Both the position numbers and the translations under genes were made by a program. Source: Cadophora sp. MPI-SDFR-AT-0126 (taxonomy: Eukaryota; Ascomycota; Leotiomycetes; Helotiales; Ploettnerulaceae). From it: a DNA stretch of 64,000 nucleotides. Location: positions 2,356,001 through 2,420,000 of the forward strand of contig JAGMVK010000008.1 of assembly GCA_020747065.1 (NCBI GenBank). Direction: 5' to 3'. Every line of letters begins with the position of its first letter. Within the stretch, counting starts at the first letter, position 1. Positions 57,109 to 64,000 of this stretch are shown here, in pieces. A model generated the notes under the pieces. The model saw only the letters and a program-made list of their open reading frames with translations. It had not been told where the DNA came from and searched no databases.

Positions 57109-58958
57109 ATGGATTCCCTCCCCACCGAAATCCTCGGCCTGATCCTCGAGTGGGAGGTCCGGATGTGCGAACGGGAGAAGAACACGATTCTCAACCTGCG
57201 ATTGGTCTGTAAGGCCTTTGATATGGCGTTGCGAACTTGTGCGTTCAAGACTATACAGTTGGAGTTCTCGCGGTTCTTGAGGAATGCGCCGACGCCGGAG
57301 GTGGAGAGTCTGGTGGGAGTGGGGAGTATTTGTGAGGCGGTGTATTTGGATATGATGGTTGTGAGGGATGAGGGTAGGTTGGGCTTTCATATATTTTTGG
57401 GAAACGGATGGTTTGTTGGTTCTAGGAAATATGATGGTAATGCAGAAGTGCTGCTGGATACATGTTGAGGGATATTCTTTACCCCTCCATGACGAGGCTG
57501 AGGAATATTATGTTGGGACGTTTGCTAATTGTTCCACAGAGGAGATCAGTCGTTTATCAAGTGTCTTTCATGGTCTCCTAAGAAAAGTCCCTGAGATGAT
57601 ACCTCTATTGGACTCGCTCCGTAGATACTGTCTGAACGATTCCACTTTCGACGAAACTGATTTCCGTCGTGTCACAGAGGTTCGTCCCTCCATCCTCACC
57701 CGAAGTCATACTTATGATCTACCAGGATGTCTTACAGTTTACACCAAACATGAAAAGACTGAAGTTGAACCTCCCCTTCCAAGTTGTCGGCCAAACAAGC
57801 CGAACAGCAACAGTGCTCCTAGCTACGACTTTAGCATGTCTGGCCAAACGGCCGGAAGAACACACCGTCCTGCAAACGATGGTACTCGACCACGTCAGCG
57901 ACACAACACTCATCGACATCTGCCATAATCCCATGGATCTCAATAACGCAATAAACACCTTCAGCCACTTGAAACACCTCGTCCTCTCAATCAAACGCCA
58001 AGAATCCCTCCCCTCAACCCAGTCATCCTTTAGCAACAACCTCTGGTTTCTAATCGAGAAAGCTTTGCCTCTCGAAAGCCTCTGTCTAATCGGCTGGAAT
58101 ATCAAACGAAACGACAAAACCCGTTGGCACTGCCACAACGTAGCTTACAACCATTGGACCATGCGCTCCCTGCCCTTCGCCCGTGACGTCTCGGACAAAC
58201 TCACGCATCTCCGCAATCTAGAATTAAAACGCATCGATATCGACCCACATATCTTTGTCGACCTAATCACGCAAATCGCACCCTCACTAAAAGAACTGTA
58301 CCTCAATCAAGTCTACCTCAAGATCCGAGCTCCGCAGCACGCGTCCCGTGGTCTCGATTTGTGGATCGGTGGTGTTGGCCGGAAGAAAGAGGAGACTTAT
58401 TGGGTAGCCGAAGAGTTACGTGCTATCCCGGAGTTGAAACTGGATATCCTTCGAGCATCGGGAATTGGATATGATGATTTTCTGCCGAAACCAGATGCAG
58501 ATTATCCAACCTACGATTTGGTAGATCCGACAGGACATTGTCGCTCTTTCGATCAACGCTTTGTCTCGGCAGTTTTGGACGGCCCAGACCCCATCCAAGA
58601 GCAAAATCAGGCTTCACTTCAGGTTGACAGCTCTACCTTGTCCTCACCTACACATTCGCCTCTCCCTCTTCCCATATCATCTTCTCCCCTTCCCCATTCC
58701 CAGTCGCCCGCCGTATCCACACCCCACCTCACACCCCAATCACGCTCCACCTACGACGCCGAAACCTTCCAACACACGCACCACAACACCGCCTCGGAAT
58801 TCAAGAGATCTATCGACGGGTACTTCATCAACCACAACGAGCAAGCGTTGAAGGAACTGCAGAATATCATCACGGTCGCGGATCGTGGTATGAATATGCT
58901 GAGTGCAGAGATTGAGCGCGCGAGGATGGAGGGCGAGATGGTTAGGGAGGGGGGTTGA
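57109..58958 (+). CDS. F-box-like protein with leucine-rich region
   Basis: Three exons (57109-57373, 57426-57679, 57726-58958) give 583 residues. The N-terminus MDSLPTEILGLILEWE...LNLRLVCKAF is an F-box-like motif, normally the Skp1 contact of an SCF ubiquitin ligase. The middle (about 200-400) has degenerate leucine-rich segments (LKHLVLSIKRQ, LESLCLIGWNI, LRNLELKRIDI, LKELYLNQVYL), the probable substrate-binding surface. A Ser/Pro-rich linker and a short helical end follow. The second intron uses a GTTCGT donor, but it is the only join that keeps phase and gives DVLQFTPNMKRLKL. The target protein is unknown. Confidence 0.82.
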
Positions 58959-59268
58959 GGATGGGGTGAATGTTGGGGAGAAGGCAACAACAGAACGGGG
59001 ATGAGGTGGAGGTGGGGTGGGAATGGGGGTGTGGTGTGAAAGTCTATGTTGAAGAAATATTAGACTAGATAAGGGATTTAGATTCGACGAACCGTTGAAA
59101 ACTCAACCTCAAATCCACACTCTACATTTTTGAATGCTAATCTCTACAACAAACTGATATTCCCACCCCACTATATCAACCTCATCAAGTGAAATCCCAT
59201 CTCACAGGAGTCACTTATTTCTTTCCTTGAATAGCTCAGAAGATGCATTTGTATAACCTGAGGCCGAA

Positions 59269-59284
59269 ACATACATACATACAT
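59269..59284. repeat. (ACAT)4 microsatellite
   Basis: Four perfect ACAT units run on into a CA-rich stretch to about 59295. Confidence 0.9.
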
Positions 59285-59472
59285 ACACATACACAGATAC
59301 GCCTCACTTTTCAAAACTCACTCATTGGCATGGTGGAGAATCCTCAAGCACAGCTCGAAAGACCGTCTAGGAAGAGGAGGAATGTGAATGTGGCTGGATA
59401 CTGAGTAGGTGGGTGGGAGAGTGTTTGTTGGAAGGTGGGCGGACTTTGATATGATTGTGCTGTTTTCCGGGT

Positions 59473-59508
59473 GGGGGGGGGGGGGGGGGGGGGGTGGGGG
59501 GGGGGGGG
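59473..59508. repeat. Long guanine tract, G22-T-G13
   Basis: Twenty-two consecutive G residues, one T at 59495, then thirteen G. It is embedded in G-rich sequence that continues with GGAG and GGGAGTGGG-type runs to about 59580. It could form a G-quadruplex on the plus strand. Confidence 0.95.
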
Positions 59509-60840
59509 AGGAGATGTTGTGGAGTTTTGTGTGGGAGTGGGAGTGGGAGATGGGATTGGAGATGAGGTGGGATGAGGGTGAGAGTGAGGATGTGGAATGT
59601 GGAATGCTGAATGTTGCTTGTCTGAGGGGGAGCAATACGGTAGTGTGCTTCCGGCAGTGAAAGATTAGAAGGTTAGATTCTTAGAAAGGATGATTAGCTT
59701 CATGTTCTATTCTGGGTGAGGAGCCCTTTACCTACCTACTTACTTACCAACTCCTATCCTACCATTGTTCAACTGGATAGCTTATTTTTCTCATCACGCT
59801 CGTGTATCCCTCACTGAAGAACCCTCCAGCCTGTCTAGCTGTTTGTTCGCTCTGAAGCTGCACGGTGGCGCTCAAAATAAGCGAGGACAATGTCCATCTT
59901 GGCAGGAAAGCAAGGAGTCGCTATTACTGACTTACTTACTTGCATCAATGAGCGACAGAGTCGTCTATCAGCAGATCAATAATAATAATGGGGTTCAGAG
60001 ATGGTAGTTGCTTATCATCATACGACGGCGGGTGAATTGATTCTTTCATCAAGTAAGTTTAGTTGTACTTGATAATCGGTAGGAGCTGGAGAGATGGAAA
60101 TCGATTGATTGGTAGAACATCGGAAGGTTGATTGACAGGGAAGTCGTTTGGTTGTTGAGAGAGAGTTTATAGTTGAGGTGTGTGGGAAGTAGGGTAACAC
60201 GCTTCTGGTATTAAGGTTTGAATGGGGAAGTGGATTGATTTCTATTTATAACCAGACACAGTGGATTCACTAAGTAAAAAGAAAATCCCGAGTATTCTGA
60301 AAACTGCTCTGATTATTCATTATCTGCCATGGTGGTATTTGGTGCAATGGAATCTCGCATTATAGATGTAGCAATGGAAATATTGATGATATTTGGCCAA
60401 CATACATCTTACCTTTGAGATTACAGCGGTACAATTGTTCCTCAAATATGTGTCGATTGATTTGCCTGGCTTAGTACTGCCCTACCGGGACAGAGGCTTT
60501 GACATATGATCAAGCAAGCCTTTGGTACTTGTGAAAACCTTCAGCTCAGTATGTCGGGGCAGATAAAGTCCAGGTCATGAGGTAAGGCAAGTCTTCCTGG
60601 GATGATGCAGAGTCTAAGAAGGACGGGATAGAGACAATTGCGTCACTCGTGGTTTCACATCGTCACGAAGAGAGGCCAGTTTTAAAAAGCGATTACTTTC
60701 CCAACTTGGCTTGGCATCGCAAAGTTCAAAGCAAACCTCACGACGCAGTACAACCATTCCGAGAAGAAGAAAAAATCCCCGAAGCAAAGAAAACAAGAGG
60801 GGAAAATCATCATGCCCAAGCTCCATCTCTAACCATTCCT

Positions 60841-61800
60841 TCAACCGTAAATTATGCCCTCAGAAGTAAACAATTCACCAGGCAAAGTTGGTGGAAGTCT
60901 GACCATGCCTCTCCAATTACGAACCAGGACCCTCATCTCCGGATACGTCTTCGCAATAAAAGCAGCCCACTCCTCCGAAGCCAGCACCTCCTCAACCTCC
61001 TTCCTCGTACATCCCTCACCAAGCATCTGCGTCCTACAAACCGCCGCATATTCATCGCGATGCTCCTCCATCCAATTCAGAACATCATGCTTCCTATCAA
61101 TCTGCCTGTGGATATTGCGACCTGCTTCATTGATCAAGTCCAATCGCTTGAGATTGGGGAAACACGCGAACGATGACTCGATGGTGCTCCAGACTGGCCC
61201 TGTGGTCTCGGGATCGTGGGGACGGAGGTAGTTGTAGGGGATTGCGAGGTGTTGGAGGTTGGTGAAGTAGTGCTTGACGGAGGCTTGCGCGAATGGGTAG
61301 TGTGGGTACAACTGGCTGTTGTAGATCTCGTCGATGAAGTCCGCCAAGTTCGCTAGTTGCCCCGTGTTATCAGCCTCGTATACTGAGGAATGGTTTCAAG
61401 AACGGAACTACTTACTGATGTAGACGACGTCAGAATCTGAAAGCTGAAGATGCGAAGTGGAGTAGTCCCCATTGTCGGCAACAACACGGTATTTAAAGAC
61501 CTTGCGATACTCCTTGCGGCATTCTCGGTTGACCTCTGAAAGTGAGAGATCCCGAACAAAGGCGTCTAACTTCTTATCCCAAGACTTGAGAACCGTGAAG
61601 GTGAGATCACAACGTTGCTTTCCTGGCAAATACTCGACTTGAATCTCAACATAGATGATTGGGCGGGCTTGTGCTGCATTGAGAGCCGCGAATTTGAAGA
61701 CCAAGTCACGGAGCTCAGTCGGCAGTTGAGGAAACAGACCGAACGATGGGCCTTCAAGGCGAGAGAGACGGAGTTCAGCGAGTTTCTTGTTGGCTTCCAT
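60841..61800 (-). CDS. 2EXR-domain (F-box-like) protein
   Basis: Two exons (61416-61800 and 60841-61352) with a 63-nt intron give 298 residues. The N-terminal motif FPQLPTELRDLVFKFAA, with the hallmark Glu-Leu-Arg, defines the fungal 2EXR family. It is followed by a beta-strand segment and VNRECRKEYRK. The join restores DSDVVYITNLADFIDEIY. The C-terminal half ends with a helical region and a Pro-rich RLPPTLPGELF. These proteins are abundant in filamentous ascomycetes and their function is unknown. The ATG at 61800 is the first in frame. A related but broken copy lies just upstream on the same strand. Confidence 0.8.
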
Positions 61801-62568
61801 CTTTGGAGTTGATGGTCTTGTCGCGTCGTAGGTTGCCAAAATACGACAGACAGCGCTCTTCTCAACATTAGAGAGGCCTACAAGCACACACGGAGACAAG
61901 AATAGCCTACCATATGGGATTCTGATCTCGCCATGGTATTTTTGAAGTTGTTCTTACTCTGTTGAACGAATCAAAGTCGATGTTGACAGTGTTGTTTTCA
62001 CGATTTCCGTTCTGAGGAAGTTGGGCTAGTGCGTAACCAAGATACGTATAGTGACTTGAAGTCACGGGCAACGGTACAAAGCTGAGCTCGAGGCAAGCGA
62101 CGATAGTGAAATAATCCGGAAGCTATCGTAACCGAAATCGGAATTCAAAGGAGAACAGAACATCAGCTCTGAAGACCCAAGTTTCTCTCTAAGGCATTGA
62201 ACCGTCCTTCATTCTAGTCCTGTTCATGCTCGGAGAGTTCGCGGTTTCTGATGCAAGTTTGCCAGTAGGCGAATACTGGCGTTTCTCAATGTCGAAAAGT
62301 AGGAAATTATGCACTGACAGCGACCTTGCTTCTCCAATACCTTCTACAGTATATCGAACAATCAACCTCTCCCCCGTCTCGCACCCCAGCGTTTGATCTT
62401 AGTTGTCGGTCTCTGAAAGAGATGCCTGAGATGGCACATCTTTCGAAGAATTCCAGTACTTATCCTCTTCTCTGATCCAGACTTTGATCTTTGGTACGTT
62501 AACCTGTCCACTCTTGACAGAAGGCACAGTTTGAAGCAGCTCGATGACCTCTTTCATTGCTCCGTTCT
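61801..62568. other. Intergenic region
   Basis: Promoter of the 2EXR gene and 3' flank of the broken copy; nothing else is seen. Confidence 0.5.
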
Positions 62569-63514
62569 TTACCACTCTTCCTCATCACTGCCCTCTATGT
62601 CACTGTCTTCGTCTATTTTCACGCCATCGCAGAATTCGTAAACTCCACTCGTGTGGGGTACTCGATCAGTGCAGTCAAGGGTCCGTTTTGCACCATAAAG
62701 AGGATGGGGCAAGGCTAGCAAATCTGAGCCAATCGTACCAGAGGCAGTTCGGACTTCTCTCAAGGAAGGGAAGACTTTTAATAATCCTTAGAGTTCTCGG
62801 GCCGGGTCCTCGATGCCCACCCCCTGCAGCTCAGTAAAATAAATCCATGGTAGGTATAGAACCTCAATTGACTTCGTCCAAGTGTTGAATCTCATAAGTT
62901 CGAGGAAACCACATGCTTACGAATCTTGTTCAATATTGACAAGATGGGGGATATCGTACTTGTTAAAGTACAAGCGGACACGGTCGATGTAACGTTCCTC
63001 AGCGAGCACCCTTGTTCTGGCCACCAAGCTGAATAGGAATTGGGAAATAGTATTTGTACTCTTGGTAGAACTCCTAACAAACAAAAACGAGAGCAAAGCC
63101 TCGTTCTGAATCAACGGATTCCTTCGTATGCCTCTTGACATCGAACTTGGCTCTGTGTATCAGTGTTGTTTTCGGGCCATCGACCAAGCAGTAAGACCAG
63201 AGATCCCAGGCCATGATCTCCTGGTTCGTATCTCTTGGCCAAGAAGCACACGTGTTTTCTGCGTGATTTGTTTCTTCTAGCTCACAGTCATGTAGGTACT
63301 TCTCGCTATAGTAGGCAGCGTCGAGGTGGAATATCGTTGGTTCTGGCATATTGTGTCTGAAGACTTTTCGACGAAGCTCCAATGGCAACTTTGGGAATTT
63401 GAGAAACTCAACGGCAGGAGCTTGCTTGGACAGGAAAGGGTGTTCATTTTCAGCTTCCAAAGCTACCTGTCTCTCTGGACAAGAATCGTTCACCACCTGA
63501 GTTGTTAGGTTCAT
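62569..63514 (-). pseudogene. Frame-broken 2EXR-like paralogue
   Basis: From ATG 63514 the frame gives FLKFPKLPLELRRKVFRHNMPEP, a 2EXR motif, and continues to a TAG at 63074. Beyond the TAG the same frame reads EFYQEYKYYFPIP. After a further TGA (about 63007) a different frame carries ERYIDRVRLYFNKYDIPHL, to a stop at 62917. A last segment (62569 to about 62790) reads FPSLREVRTASG and ends in an acidic SDEEEW tail. The order matches the intact neighbour, but one stop and at least one frame change interrupt it. An intron with a weak donor (GTTGAT, about 63115) could remove the first stop, but not the frameshift. Confidence 0.6.
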
Positions 63515-63559
63515 GGAGGTCGAGCGGATTAGGTTTGATTCGGTGGCCGAAGATTATGG

Positions 63560-63951
63560 GGACAACGAGAATGATGAGCAGATCGAGGAGGGTGAGTCTG
63601 GTGTCCAGTTCATTGCAGGACTTGTGGCCTCTGCAGAAGCAGAAAGCGCATTCTCTACCGTGTCGTAAGTTTGTGTCAATCTGGAGATCTTGGTTGAACG
63701 ACTAGTAAGTTGTGGCTGTAGAGCGATAGTTGCAGCGCGGTGGTTGTTTTCTCGAGGATAGGGTTTTCAGGGAGAAAGGTGAGCGCGTCTTCGAGTAACC
63801 GCCGCAGACGCGAAACTTGCTTAGCGTGACTCGAAATAGCGTCAACCACAGTTTTTAGGCGGGCCAAATGTTTGTTTTCAGTAGACCGACATTTAACAAA
63901 AGACATGCAAACGTGCCTGCTCACACTCACAGCTTGCGAGCGTTTGTCCAT
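63560..63951 (-). CDS. Uncertain helical ORF, possibly frameshifted
   Basis: An ATG at 63951 opens a frame rich in Leu, Arg, Glu and Ala (RLRRLLEDALTFLPENP) that looks helical and stops at 63676. An overlapping frame then continues with ISRLTQTYDTVENALSASAE to a stop near 63560, as if one base were gained or lost near 63690-63710. I recognise no family. The gene may also continue past the window edge. Confidence 0.3.
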
Positions 63952-64000
63952 AAAATTATATTCTCTGCTTTCAACAATGCTTGATCATTCTCCTTCATTT

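Larger units (their letters stand above)
58959..60840. other. Gene-free stretch with simple repeats
   Basis: Convergent intergenic region with no coding frame. It contains the ACAT repeat and the long G tract listed separately. Confidence 0.5.

Noticed and set aside
1..64000. A multi-gene novel system such as a defence, toxin or biosynthetic cluster
   Set aside because: No core biosynthetic enzyme (PKS, NRPS, terpene synthase), defence-type ATPase/nuclease set or mobile-element machinery was found; the gene content is ordinary for a filamentous ascomycete.

Overview
This window is nuclear DNA of a filamentous ascomycete (Pezizomycotina). The evidence is short GT-AG introns (mostly 46-110 nt), Zn2Cys6 transcription factors, a PL3 pectate lyase, 2EXR/F-box-like genes, CT-rich leaders and long intergenic gaps. 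A Leotiomycete such as a Helotiales member would fit but is only an inference. I see no operons, rRNA, CRISPR, phage or clear transposon, and no tRNA I could fold.

Layout. 0-14 kb is sparse: a Ran1/Vhs1-type protein kinase (3.7-5.3 kb) and a secreted PL3 pectate-lyase-like protein whose expected calcium ligands are replaced (10.4-11.3 kb). 14-27 kb holds an unrecognised acidic helical protein, a PCI/CSN8-like protein divergent from a PAQR/haemolysin-III membrane protein, a FabG-like SDR, a sulfotransferase-fold gene with a one-base frame problem, and a 12-TM MFS transporter. 27-35 kb holds a zinc-finger/RNase H1 gene broken by one in-frame TGA, a Zn2Cys6 regulator, a LigB/DODA-type dioxygenase and an NmrA-like oxidoreductase. 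37-43 kb holds a five-exon Dus4 tRNA-dihydrouridine synthase with unusually long introns and a HAD-IIA (CECR5-like) hydrolase. 44-49 kb holds an aldo-keto reductase, a regulator carrying a C2HC finger plus a Zn2Cys6 cluster, and an SDR. 51-55 kb is a 1169-residue DUF1765 protein. 57-64 kb holds an F-box/leucine-rich protein, an intact 2EXR protein and, at the right edge, frame-broken 2EXR-like and helical sequences.

How the genes relate. Most are unrelated housekeeping or accessory genes. Two groups, regulator + dioxygenase + NmrA (30-34.7 kb) and aldo-keto reductase + regulator + SDR (44-48.7 kb), look like small regulator-plus-redox neighbourhoods; shared function is inference only. Exon structures were deduced by hand from phase-consistent splice sites and family conservation, without transcript data. 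I did not find a convincing new multi-gene system. The most unusual observations are the PL3 substitutions, the dual-finger regulator with a frame-neutral intron, and the clustered frame breaks.
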